Shown in pieces: positions 48,070 through 59,272 of a DNA stretch of 64,000 bases (position 1 is its first letter; each line of letters begins with the position of its first letter). The position numbers and the translations under genes are program-made. The stretch comes from Coffea arabica (lineage: Eukaryota; Streptophyta; Magnoliopsida; Gentianales; Rubiaceae): the NCBI RefSeq assembly GCF_036785885.1, contig NC_092323.1:16004501-16068500 (forward strand), in the 5' to 3' direction. Under the pieces are notes generated by a model. That model made no database searches. It was not told the DNA's origin and saw only the letters and a list, made by a program, of their open reading frames with translations.

Positions 48070-48720
48070 TTCACCTAGATTCCCAAATTTGTATTTATCG
48101 TTTACACATGTCGTTGATTTTAGAGAATTCCATATTTAAGATTCCCATATTTATATCTATCGTACGATAGATACAAACTAAATTGTGGCCCACGCAGATT
48201 CCCATATTTGTATTTATCATTTACATATATTGTTGATTTCAGAGAATTTCATATATGTATCTATCACTTACACTTTGATTTTGAAGATTCCCATATTTGT
48301 ATCTATCATGACAGATACAAACTAAGTAATGACGCATCTCTCTGATTGTACACATTCTTATATTCGTATTTATCGTTTACACATATCGTTGATTTAGAGA
48401 ATTCCATGTTTATATCTATCGCTTACACATATTGTCACTTACATATATTGTTGATTTTAGTGATTTTTATGTTTGTGTCTATCCCTTACACATATTGTGA
48501 TCTTTTGTAATGTATCTTACACGTATTGTGATCTTAGAGATTTCCATGTTATCTTACACATACTGTTGATTTTAGAGATTTTCATGTTTGTATTTATTGA
48601 TTACACATATCATATATAATATATAGTGATTCTAAAAATTTTCATATTTGTATTTATCTCATCTATCTCTTGTACATATAATTGATTTTAGAAATTTTCA
48701 TATCTTTATCTATGCGTAGC
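48070..48720. repeat. ~46-bp minisatellite, array B
   Basis: Same unit as array A (TTGTATTTATC, TTACACATAT, TTGATTTTAGAGA, TTCCATG), roughly ten or more imperfect copies. It includes the perfect 20-base palindrome TATCTATCGTACGATAGATA (48154-48173). The tail after it (48718-49085) matches the tail after array A (GGTATTGGTAGTAGTCTACC), so both derive from one larger repeat. Confidence 0.75.
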
Positions 48721-49756
48721 TCAGTTGTACCTTAGTCAATTATGGTATTGGTAGTAGTCTACCATGTAAACAAGGAATAAGGGAAAACTACATATATGCT
48801 GTAATCTTCCCAAGTCTATCACAATTTTTTATTTCCTTAAATGTCTAGATTTTAGGTTTGAAAATTTTATACTAAACAACAATACACTTAAACAATAGAA
48901 ATAAATTAAAAGATCCATTTTTTTATTTTTGGGATTTCATATTTGTGTCTATGTTAAGGGATATCATGATTTTGAGTCTTTTTTTTTTTTTGTAGGTGGG
49001 TTCTTTTAGGTATCAGTGTCCCTAATTTTTCGGTATAAGTGTCCCTAATTTTTAGGCATCTTTAAAATATTCACTCCCTACGTTCTAGGTGTCTATCAAA
49101 TCCCATCTCATGTGATGAAATGTAGCGAAGAGTTTTATACGTGTCTGTAACTTTTAAAGTCAGTGTGTCTATGATTTATTTGAGGATTAATCTTCTATTT
49201 ACACTGACCTTCGGATGCATAAAAATTAATTTGGATTTGAATATGAAATTTAAATTTTACATGTAAAAGACAAAAAAAAAATCTTATTCTAGCATCTAAC
49301 CATGAATTTTTACCTCATAGTAAAATACTCAAAAAAAGAAGTAGTTTCTATAACCGAGAGTGATTCTCTACAAATTGACAAATTGTCTTGCCTCTCAAAT
49401 CTCACGTGCAGCCAAAAAAAAAAAAATCTAAGAGTAGTGTCATAGCACTCTCTTGGTTTACTTGGATCTGTATATCCATTACTAGCCCCTAACACAAGCC
49501 TCTTTAGGCTCCCCCTTCCCTTAGATTAGGATAGAGTAGGTTATACGATGTATCGTTGCTGGTTTAAAAAAAAAAAAAATTCAAACCGACATAAGCAACG
49601 TTATAGTTTTGGCCAAATTTTGGTAGATCCAGTTTTTAAAGACTCAATCTGAATCATTGGATCTTTGAAGATCGGGTCTACCCATTGTGAGCCTATAATT
49701 TTTACATGTAAACCATTGATTATTGTTATCTCACATTTTATCTCTCTATTTATCTT
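48721..49756. other. Repeat tail and intergenic sequence before the kinase pseudogene
   Basis: 48721-49085 is the conserved tail of the minisatellite repeat, broken by an insertion around 48930-49050. The rest shows no gene; I looked for lectin-domain remains of the adjacent pseudogene and saw none. Confidence 0.4.
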
Positions 49757-51633
49757 GGTAATAAATCTATACATCCATGGAATAGGGGAAATGAATTAGT
49801 GGACATTGCTCCACGGTAGAGGTGGCAAAATGGGCGGGATGGGCGGGATTTGCTTGGGTTTGATATGGAACCGAGTCATATGGGTTTGGGCCCAACCTTA
49901 CCCATATGTGTTTTGGGACTAACTTGGGCGGGATCATTTTGGGATGGGTTTAGATTGATCCCGCCCAATACCCAAATCCATTTTCTACATATTTTTTTTC
50001 CTTTAATTCATTTTTTATTTTTATATAATTTTAATATTTTTGATTTATTAAATTTCTTTTAGTTTTATTAAATAAACATGCAAGTGCTTTATACTCAAGA
50101 TTCCCACCAAAAATTGGATTAACAAATAAAGGAAAAGATACAGCCATATTCCAACATATATCAAGATGGCCAAGGTCCTTAGGATGTTGAATATTTATCC
50201 TTATCATTGTCCAAGGTTGACAGGTCTAAACTAATTGAAATGCTGGAAATTCTTGTGGATAATGACTAGGAAGACTACTAGATTATATTCGCTGGTATGA
50301 CTATAAAAATTGTTAAAGATAATTTTTGAATCTAAGATTCCGTTTGGATTGACTTTTTTTTCAAAAAATAAGTTTTTCAAATACAATGTTACAGTAATAT
50401 ATAATAACTCAAGAAACATCCCATCCATATTAATATATCAAATATTTCAAAAAAATTTTATAGTAAAAATTTTTCATATACACTGCTACAATAAAATATT
50501 TCAAAAACACCTACCAAAAACAGTTAATCCAAACGGAGCCATGCCATTTGAGCCCAATGGGTACCCAAGTATTTCCCATCCTTTCCCATTCATTAATGGG
50601 TATAGTTGGGATGTGTCCCAACTTAAACCCAATACCAAATTATAATACCCATCCCGCCCAAAGTTCCTTTGGGCATGGGTAGCCCATTGGGACTTGGGAC
50701 AAATTGCCAGCTCTACTCCACGGTGATTTACATATGACAAGTGTATTCAAAGAAGAGTTGGGAAGGAGAGCGCTTTGGACTATCTACAAAGGTCTCTCAA
50801 TATATGAAATCTTGGGAACTTGGTTCAGCCTACTGTGGTATTCTTGTTATACTTGTGATTACTGGTGTGCAATTTCATTGTTTTATTGTTGTACTCGAAA
50901 GTGTGAAGTACTGTATCTATATAAATTAGAATTCACCCATAAAAAGCAGTTAAAAGCCACGACATGTCTAAACAGATATAAACATGAAAATTTCTAATAT
51001 CACATAACTCAACTCATGAGTCCCCGATCGTAGAAACAACCTGTCATGGTATTACCAAATACAGTAACAAATACAATTACTAGATAAAGTGCACAAAGCA
51101 CAGCCAGTTCCCAAAATTGCCGATTCTTCCAGATCAAATAAGGCTACTGGTAGGCTGTATATATAATGCATCCTCTTGAAAAGATTTGTATGGCCTGTTA
51201 TGGCCACTGAGAATTCATGTTAGTGATGAATTTTTAACATGGTCATCAATTTGTGATATCAAGCATCAAAATATACTCATGGACTAGAATAGAAGTCCAT
51301 AGATCATAGATCTCCAGTTCTGGTCTAGCAAAGATACTGCTACCCCATGTCCAGATCAGAACCTTGACTGATATCTGAGGATTGAGAGGTATTGTGGTGC
51401 TGGATCAGATTACATGTTGCCAAAAGAGTCTAGACCGGAGCCATCTAGAGCATCAACTATTCTTGAAGAATGGACTTGTACGATGAAAAAATTGACTCGA
51501 GTAACCTGGACAGAAGGATGAAAGTAGCTTTCTGGTGGATTAAAAATGAGCCAATACTTGGTCCATTGATGAAGCAAGTTCTGATGCAGTGATGCTTGAG
51601 GGAACTGTTCATCTACCCATGCCTCCTTCCTAA
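49757..51633 (+). pseudogene. Lectin receptor kinase pseudogene split by a hAT element
   Basis: Plus-strand remains of a LecRK cytoplasmic region. Left of the transposon: juxtamembrane-like NRGNELVDIAPR (compare APRAFTY in the kinase at 14465-16831). Right of it: a stop codon, FTY, then VFKEELGRRALWTIYKG (glycine loop, 50733-50793). Later: CDIKHQNILMD (51250-51285), ISSSGLAKILLPHVQIRTLT (DFG changed to SSG), GIVVLDQITCC, RRMKVAFWWIKNEPILGPLMKQVLM, and after a frameshift MLEGTVHLPMPPS with stop TAA at 51631-51633. Kinase subdomains II-V are unrecognisable. Several frameshifts and stops show it is dead. No lectin domain is visible upstream. It lies tail-to-tail with the intact minus-strand gene at 52356-54695. 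Confidence 0.85.
49817..50715. mobile_element. hAT element (899 bp) inserted in the kinase pseudogene
   Basis: Ends TAGAGGTGGCAA and TTGCCAGCTCTA are inverted repeats with one mismatch, flanked by the perfect 8-bp target duplication CTCCACGG (49809-49816 and 50716-50723). Subterminal GGGCGGGATGGGCGGGAT and its complement occur at the ends. There is no transposase. The duplication falls in the codons for the Ala-Pro-Arg of the juxtamembrane APR motif of the host pseudogene. Confidence 0.93.
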
Positions 51634-52355
51634 TCCTGTGGTCATAGCTCATTGCTAAATTCACCGAAATTCTTCAGTTTGCCTTTCCTTTATCAATATC
51701 TTCCTGAATTTTTGTAGCATTATACTAATTTCTGATTGTTCATCTGTACCATTTAAGATGAATATTATTGATGGACTCCTCGCGTATTTAAATGTTAATT
51801 GCATTGCTCTTCTGGGATTCTGAATCTACAGATTCTACACTGCTGAAAGTTGAACCACAAGCTAAGAAGATTGATCAGCTCCGATTAAATATATTTTGCT
51901 GATCATTTGCTCTAAACAATCTAGATTTGTTATGCTTCAAAACTATGATGTGCACATCCTATGGAGTACCTTTTTGAGGAGTCCAGGAGCAGAAAATTGA
52001 GTTCTGGAAAAACTTCAAAATACGTGCGGAGTCTGAGAAGTATTACAGTTTGTTGATGGGATCGGAAATGCATTAAAGAAAAGTTTTATGATGATGATTT
52101 GCCGTGGCTTCATTGGTTCAATAGCTTAAATATGTTTTATACAGCCTGAGGTCAGAATTTTCATTGGATCATCCGCTGGAGTTGAGAAGATCTACACAAT
52201 TGTGGACCAAAATTGTAGAGATGTTGACCCTCAAAAGCCAATGCACGTGGCTAAAGAAACACAAAAAATGACAGACCAAGAACCAAAGTTCAATATCATC
52301 ATAACAGGAGATAATACAACAGAAGAAAGAAGAGATGCTAGGAAATGAAATACAA
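51634..52355. other. Spacer between pseudogene and fourth kinase
   Basis: Tail-to-tail spacer, containing the likely 3' untranslated region of the minus-strand kinase (about 52150-52355). No other gene seen. Confidence 0.4.
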
Positions 52356-54695
52356 TTACATAGCACTGAAAAAAGAATCTGGACTGGGAGGAACCGGAAC
52401 ATCAGCAGTCCCTTCTAGCATAAGAACAACTTTCTTCATGGATGGTCGGAGCGTCGGCTCATTCTGGATGCACCACAAAGCAATTCTGATCATTCTTTCT
52501 AGCTTTGTCATGTCAACTACCTGTTCCTCCCCCACTAGTTTATGGAGTTCACCATCCACGAAACAATCATAAGCCCACACTTCAAGAATGGATTGTTCCT
52601 CAGGAAACCTAGAGTCTACATTCTTTCGACAGCATATGATCTCTAGCAGCACTATTCCATAGCTGTAAACATCTGCTTTAACTGTCACTGGCAAATTACG
52701 ATGCCATTCTGGTGCAACATAACCTCTTGTTCCTCTTACCGCAGTATAAGTTCTTGTCCTGTCATGATCTAATGGCTTTGCCAATCCAAAGTCCGATATC
52801 TTCGCGCACCTGCTGTCGTCCATTAGTATATTTTGAGGTTTGATGTCACAGTGGATGATCTGTGTCTCACACTCTTCATGTAAATAAAGAATTCCTCTTG
52901 CAACGTCAGAAGCAATTCTGATTCTTTCATCCCACCAAGGATGATTTTCTCGCTTGAAGAGAATATCCGCCAATGACCCATTACTCATATATTTATACAC
53001 CAGAAGCCTTTTATTTCCATCAAGGCAGTAGCCAAGCAGCTGGATAAGATTGCGGTGGTGTGTTCTCCCGATTACTCTGATTTCATTTTGAAACTCCTTT
53101 TCCCCTTCTACTAATACTTTCTCTAGTTTTTTCACAGCAACTACTTTCCCTGAATTTGGCAAAACCCCTTTGTATACAGCACCAAATGCTCCTCTGCCCA
53201 ATTCTTCTCTGAAATCATTTGTTGCTACCTCCAGTTCAGCAAAGGTGAAGGCTTTTGGAGCCGCATCCTCCACAAATTCCACATTTCCATTTTGCGTTAT
53301 TTTCTTATAGGCCCGCACCTGATTTCTGTGAACATAAACCCCTGCAATTACAGAGATCACGACTCCAAAAACAGCGAGTGAAATCCCAATAACTAGGATA
53401 TCCACACGAATTTCTTTTTTGATGCTTTTTGGAGGACTACTGGGAATTACACTTTCACTGATGGATGCAAGTGTACCCACCTTGACCAGAGCGACATTCG
53501 AGTCACTTGTCCTTTTCCCATATGTCAATGGGAGCCTTTGTTTTCTACATTCTCCATCTTTATAAAATGCTGCTTCACAGTTGCAATCATCAAGGCACTG
53601 CTTTTCACAGTCTTCTTGTGTGCTTGTTTCCATTGTAGCAAATGTATTATCTTCCCATACCGTATTTGCCAATGATCTAATCTCGTACTTGACATTGGTA
53701 ATACTATTAGATTTACAACTTTCTGCAGTAAAATTTCTCTCACAGCCTGAACTCCAATTTCCTGGATTTACAAAGTCAAATCCAGGAGGACATCTGCATT
53801 CAGCAACATTATCCATCATGGTACAGAAACCATTAGGCCCACATAGGCCTTTAGGAGCACATTTATCCTCCACAGATTCCCACAAGATGGACCTGTTGCC
53901 TTGATTTGAAGAGTATGAATACAATCGAAATATGCCATCCACATCAATTTTTGCCATATATACTCTTCCATCTTGAGGATATCCTCCTTTGGTTAGATTA
54001 GACAATATAGTTAAGCTTGAATTGATCAAGTAGAGATGACCATCACCATCCAGATTCAGAGTGACACCATTTCCAACTGTGTGAGTTGCATAGTAGGCGT
54101 ATTCGGATGTGTCTGGCGTTCTCACAGGATACTGCACCAGGTTTCCATCATCCTGCATCTTTATCCGAAAAATCCCCGTCGAATCATCAGTTTCTGAAAC
54201 ACTAGAATACAGCTCGTGACCAGTTGCCAGCTGCTGACCAGGTAACAAAGTGTTCGTCGGATCCTCAAAACTCTGCCATACAATTTTCTTATCAGAATTG
54301 TACAGGACAAAGTTTCCTGAATCCAACATCGAAGCCGAAGAAATGCTTTCAGAAGGATCAGCAATAACGATGTCCTGGCCCTGTGTGTGCTGCAAAATCA
54401 GCCTTCCATCGCTTGATAACACCAGTGAAACATTGCTTGGAAAAACAGGGCTGAGCCTGTTGGCTGTCCATATTACAGTTTTTTCAGGGATTCCCACAAG
54501 ATATATCCCAACAGCATAGCCATTGCCTTGCTGGTAAAAACCAAAGGCAAATAGACCTGAATGCGACGACCATGATGATGAGTTGCCTGTAGGTGTTAGA
54601 GAAGAACCAAGGCTTATATTTAGATGGCTTTGTTGAGCTAATGCTGTAGCTAAACAGGATACAGATGATAAAAGGAAGAGTAAGAATACAGCCAT
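52356..54695 (-). CDS. G-type lectin S-receptor-like Ser/Thr kinase, catalytically complete
   Basis: An intronless 779-residue receptor kinase starting at the ATG whose complement is 54693-54695. Signal peptide 1-20 (MAVFLLFLLSSVSCLATALA), B-lectin ~25-155 (SWSSHSGLFAFGFYQQGNG), EGF-like cysteines (CAPKGLCGPNGFC), PAN-like module (CEKQCLDDCNCEAAF), membrane span ~431-455, kinase to ~770. The active-site set is complete: GRGAFG loop, K522 in VAVKKLE, HCDIKPQN with D617, DFG with D635, APEW. The closest relative in the window is the gene at 14465-16831 (shared NGYAVGI, ISDFGLAK, NLPVTVKADVYSYGIVLLEIIC), suggesting those two are one duplicated lineage. TTGACT, a W-box core, occurs at 54789-54794, 94 bases upstream of the ATG. 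Confidence 0.96.
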   Translation of the reverse strand: MAVFLLFLLSSVSCLATALAQQSHLNISLGSSLTPTGNSSSWSSHSGLFAFGFYQQGNGYAVGIYLVGIPEKTVIWTANRLSPVFPSNVSLVLSSDGRLILQHTQGQDIVIADPSESISSASMLDSGNFVLYNSDKKIVWQSFEDPTNTLLPGQQLATGHELYSSVSETDDSTGIFRIKMQDDGNLVQYPVRTPDTSEYAYYATHTVGNGVTLNLDGDGHLYLINSSLTILSNLTKGGYPQDGRVYMAKIDVDGIFRLYSYSSNQGNRSILWESVEDKCAPKGLCGPNGFCTMMDNVAECRCPPGFDFVNPGNWSSGCERNFTAESCKSNSITNVKYEIRSLANTVWEDNTFATMETSTQEDCEKQCLDDCNCEAAFYKDGECRKQRLPLTYGKRTSDSNVALVKVGTLASISESVIPSSPPKSIKKEIRVDILVIGISLAVFGVVISVIAGVYVHRNQVRAYKKITQNGNVEFVEDAAPKAFTFAELEVATNDFREELGRGAFGAVYKGVLPNSGKVVAVKKLEKVLVEGEKEFQNEIRVIGRTHHRNLIQLLGYCLDGNKRLLVYKYMSNGSLADILFKRENHPWWDERIRIASDVARGILYLHEECETQIIHCDIKPQNILMDDSRCAKISDFGLAKPLDHDRTRTYTAVRGTRGYVAPEWHRNLPVTVKADVYSYGIVLLEIICCRKNVDSRFPEEQSILEVWAYDCFVDGELHKLVGEEQVVDMTKLERMIRIALWCIQNEPTLRPSMKKVVLMLEGTADVPVPPSPDSFFSAM

Positions 54696-57600
54696 GAATG
54701 TACTTGGAAAAAGAAGAAAGGCTTTGTATGCTGATCACTACTATCTCTTTGCTTGATATATGAAAGAATTGCACAGAGAAGTGCAGGGTTGACTCGTAAA
54801 GTCTTGGTAAAGACTAAAGACCAGGTCGCTCTGGCAGAAAAGTTGTACTCGTTTTCCTCCTGCTTGCATGAGGAAAATTGGTTATTTCATTTTCTTTTTC
54901 TACTCCTTTTTATGGCAAATGAAGTCCAGAGGTTGGTAGAGTACCTAATTCCAATGTTTATTGGGAATTCTGTAATTAGTCCAAATTTCTGAATTCTTAA
55001 AGCCACCATTTGGAATGGTGTATTTAAGTAAACTAAAGACAAATGGTGGCTGAAAGTAAGTCATATCATGAAATGATGATGCCTTTGAAGTCACCATTTA
55101 AAATAGTAACTTTGAAACCGCACTCTCAAATAACAAAATCTTTACTTTTAGAAGAACTCAAAAATATAAACTACTTTCGTAACTTCTAATAAAAATCGGA
55201 TTATTTAGGTAAATGACCCGAAGAATATTGGCCAGGAACCCTTTTTTATCTTATATATTAACACGCTAATTGTGTAGTCCTATGTCGGATAGTTATTTAT
55301 TTTTCAGAAATTAATGACCTTCAGAAAGCTCTTATAAATAGCCTATCAACAAGAGATCTTGTTGACTCTTTGCAATTTTAGCTTTTGGGTGTCATTTTTC
55401 AACCTAAAGAAAGCTGGACGCGTAGAGTGAACTGTCAGGAAGATTCCCTTCTTATGTCCAAACAGCCTGATGGGGTCCAGAATTTTTTGATCAGAGCTTA
55501 AGAAAATCTCAGCTATGACCCAGTACAGTCAATTGTAAGAATAGTAGAGCCCGCAGGATTGGGGCGAGGATTTGTGTTATGTGCGGTTGGTTTGTGTTCA
55601 AATTTTTTATATATAAATATATTATAATGTTATATTCAATATATATCAAGTATTTATTTATATCACTTTAATTGCGAGTATAATAACGTAACATAATTAT
55701 ATATCAAATAATATAAAATATATAACAATCAAACCGAACCGCATTGATTTTTCCCTCGGATAGAAGAATGTACTACTTAATTTGAGGTCACGTGAGAGAT
55801 AGGGATCTCCGACAATTTTATTTGGCTCTCTTATAGTTTTCAATATTACGTTTACCTCCCTTATTTTCATTTTCAATGTAATGATGAAGCCCAGTATTAT
55901 TGTCATTCCCAAATTCCCATTCCATGGCGTGAAAGAAATTTATAATAAAAAAAAATCCACTACAAAGAGTTAAATTGGTTGTAACAAACAATATTGAGAG
56001 ATTTATATGGAAAAAAAAATGAAGTAACAAATTTATCTTATGAAAAAAAGGCTTGAACTTGCAAAATAAATAAGGGAGAGAAATATCCCCGCCTAGTAAT
56101 CATGTAGTAGGCTGCATGAAAACCATTTAACAGTCTCCGAAAGATAAAGAGTTCATCAACCAAAAAACGACTTTAAAAATACGATATACCTATGCACCAG
56201 ACACAAATATTGAAATTCTTAAAATCAGGAAGTGAGCAATCTTTTTAATTTATGTATGACGTATAAGTCGTATGATGCTTAGACTATAATTTTCTACATC
56301 TTAATTAGCCCAAATAAACATTAATATTTTTCTAAAACGTTCCTAAGGAATAAGCATGCTTATTCTCTCAATGGCTTGGTTCATTATTTACCTCGTTAGC
56401 TTTGCATAACTAAATTTTTTAAAATCAACTTTCTCCTTTTTATTGCATTTGCCAAGCCCTTTTCTGAAATTAGTTGAATTTAAGAGTATTCAAGGGTAAT
56501 TTCGAAAAAAAAGAAGAAGCTTGTACTCACTTTATGTGAATTTTTTTTTATAAATAGGATGCCTTTGATACATTGGAACTCAAAACTTATGGCAATCTGT
56601 GTGTGTGTGGGTCAGTAAGTTTGGGACTGCTGTTATTTTCTGGTTTTTAGCTTAATGTGATTATTTTTATGGAATTTATGGTTTTGTGGTTAACATATTG
56701 CTAAATCAAAATATGATACCCTTCTCATCCTATTTTAAAGACTGGTAACCTGTTTTAACGAAGGAACATTGCAACATGAGAAACATTTTAGGGATAGTGT
56801 CATTGACAAAGAGAAATACAAGAATTCAGTGGGATTAAGATAGATATAATTGAGTCCTTTTTTTTTTTGGTTTAATTTACTCTCCCACTTCTCTTCACAT
56901 CCTTTCCGTCCTCCCACTCCTTCTTATACCCTTCTCATCTCAAACTGTTAAGTACAAAATTCGAACCTTAAACTTGACATCGGAGCTAACCACTTGGATC
57001 GATATAGTTGGTTTTTCCTTTTTTTTTTTCGCAATTAGTGAAGTTATTGTATTTCTTTTAAAATTTAGTATAAGCTTATAATCATAATTGTACTCATATA
57101 TTGGGCTAGTGTACATAAACAATATTCACGCTATAACAAAGTAATCACGTCAAAACCTCAATTGTAATTGTCCCAAATCACAATTTGTTGACTTTTTAGA
57201 TTAAAAACAGATCAAAACAAGAAAGAAGTCCTGGAAGCACAGCAAAAGGTTGCCAATATGGGAATTGGAGCGGGATAAATTTTCATTCTGTCAGTTCTTT
57301 CTCTCTTCTTTTTCCTTCTCACTTTGCTCTGTTAATTAACTCCTACTTAATTTGGTCTTTTACTACTAATTGGCCCTGCATTGGAAGTATTTAGAGGAAG
57401 TCAAGTTCATGCTCCTAGGGTCCATCATTCAAGCTTTTATATTTGCATATTTTCTCCGCAATGCATGGACGGAAACAGAATGGCATCATTATAATTTATA
57501 AACATACTTCTGATTTATAGCTCTTTCTGACAAACTTTATTTCTAGGTCTTCAAAAAATACTTTATTAACGTCATTGCTTTTTGTTTAAAAAAGACAATT

Positions 57601-57847
57601 TTTAGCAGGGGAGCAGAAGGGGGATTTGATCCCAAGATTTCTTGGTCCAGTAGGTCTCAATATTAGTCACCAAATTAAGCCCTCCACAGTTATTATTAAG
57701 GTCACTGTTTATAATTACTGGTAGCATACCATGATAATCACCTGGTCATCGTTGAACTAATTATAATGTATACCCTTTAATGCTTAGCACTAAAACTGAT
57801 TTCGCATGGATTGATAAATTTGGGCTTGTTGTCAATTGATTACTTTA
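54696..57847. other. Upstream region of the fourth kinase and gene-free DNA
   Basis: The first several hundred bases are the presumed kinase promoter. Beyond that I see no gene. At about 56944-57020 the minus strand carries tRNA-like boxes (AGTGGTTAGCTCC and AAGGTTCGAATTTT), a possible SINE relic without defined ends. Near 57600-57700 a similar weak stretch occurs (GGGATTTGATCCCAAG). Confidence 0.35.
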
Positions 57848-58275
57848 ATGGATTATAGATTCTGATTTTGGATAATCAGTTTTTGTGATATTTTCAATTA
57901 CTTTTATATTATGATTATGGATTTTTTAATAACAAAAAAAGCTAAAATCTATAACCACTTAAAGAGGAGCTTTTGCTGATTCTTATTATTCTTTATAATC
58001 AGTTTCTGTAATCAAATTTTGTAAGATTTAAAGTAACAGAAAACAAGGCCTATGTTTATTTTAACTGATTGTAGATTATGATTTTGGATAATTAGTTTTT
58101 TGTGATATTCTCATTTGCTTTTTTATTTAGATTATAGATTTTTAATAACCAAAAAGCTAAAATTCATAATTAATAAAAAAAATGTAGCTTTTACTAGTTT
58201 TAATTATTCTCTATAATCACTTTCCATAATCAAATTTTACAAAATTTGAAGCAATCGAAAACAAGACTACAATGT
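57848..58275. repeat. Tandem duplication of a ~215-bp unit
   Basis: Units of about 57848-58064 and 58065-58275 share GATTTTGGATAATcAGTTTT, AATAAC-AAAAAGCTAAAAT, TATAATC and GAAAACAAG. They are diverged. Probably MITE-derived; non-coding. Confidence 0.75.
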
Positions 58276-58525
58276 AGAGTGCTTGCAATTCACTAGTTTC
58301 TGTGTACGTGCTATTGCTGTATTTCCTTTATATTTCAAGCTGGTGTTTTTAAATCATTAATATCAAGGTTTATACACTCATTTTGATCATGCACTTAATT
58401 TAATTCACGTTTTTTTCATTTGAAAACCTTATATAAGGGACCATATTGATCAAAACTTCAAATATTAGGGACCAAATCAAAGTCAAAATTTTGAACTATA
58501 TTCAATTTGATTTTGAGCATTATAT

Positions 58526-59272
58526 AGGGATAATATCAGAAACCACCCCTAAGGTTTCTTTTAATGTTACCTAGCACTCCTAAGGTTTAAAAATATCACT
58601 TACCTCCCTTACTTTTCTTATTTGTGTAACAAAATTTTTAAAAACCCTAAACTACCCTTTCACTTGCTAAATTAAAATATTTCTAAATCACTTTGTTCAC
58701 TTCAAGAAAAATATCACCTCAAAAACAATCTCTTGTAGTACCACTACATCACATGTCATACTCCCCATCAAATTATAAATTTGAAAAATGAAAATGATAT
58801 TTGAAAAGAAATACACTTACATCAATTTTGTTATATATGGTCAAAACTGATTTCTTATAAATTTCTATTTTTTTTCCAACATCTTGTCAATCCTTGCTCA
58901 AACTATTAAACTATACCAATCATTATAAAAATCAACTTAAAATAAGGAAATGCATCATACCCTACTTTATCACAATCACAAAAAGTAAAAGATAAACAAA
59001 ATTTAGTTTATTGTAATTTACAAATAAAATATTGCATAGTTATCCAAAAAATATGAGTTAGAAAAAAAAGAAAAAGAAGAAAGTGACTTTCGTTTCTTTT
59101 TTTTTTTTCAATTTTTAAGCTCCATTTATTTGATATGTTGTGAATTATATGCCAAGTGAGGGTTAATATAGTCTTTTTACAATTATTAGGGGAGGTAAGT
59201 GATATTTCTAAAACTTTAGGAGTGCCAGGTGATGTTAAGAGAAACTTCAAGAGAGGTTTCTGATACTATCCT
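58526..59272. mobile_element. MITE with ~90-bp terminal inverted repeats
   Basis: Left arm AGGGATAATATCAGAAACC continues through CTAAGGTTT, CTCCTAAGGTTTAAAAATAT and CACTTACCTCCC; the right arm carries the complement (GGGGAGGTAAGTGATATTTC ... GAAACTTC ... GGTTTCTGATACTATCCT). The flanks CATTATAT and CATTATAG agree at 7 of 8 positions, a likely target duplication. The interior is AT-rich and non-coding. A related single arm lies near 11310-11392. Confidence 0.85.

Noticed and set aside
42350-49085. Repeated units with spacers, considered as a CRISPR-like array
   Set aside because: Units are degenerate and contiguous without unique spacers, in a plant nuclear genome; it is a minisatellite.
50810-50930. 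Hydrophobic stretch GILVILVITGVQFHCF similar to a kinase membrane span
   Set aside because: It lies after the glycine loop in the pseudogene, the wrong order for a receptor kinase; similarity is probably due to hydrophobic composition.
56944-57020. tRNA-like A and B boxes on the minus strand
   Set aside because: No cloverleaf acceptor stem can be formed; at most a decayed SINE, without target duplication.
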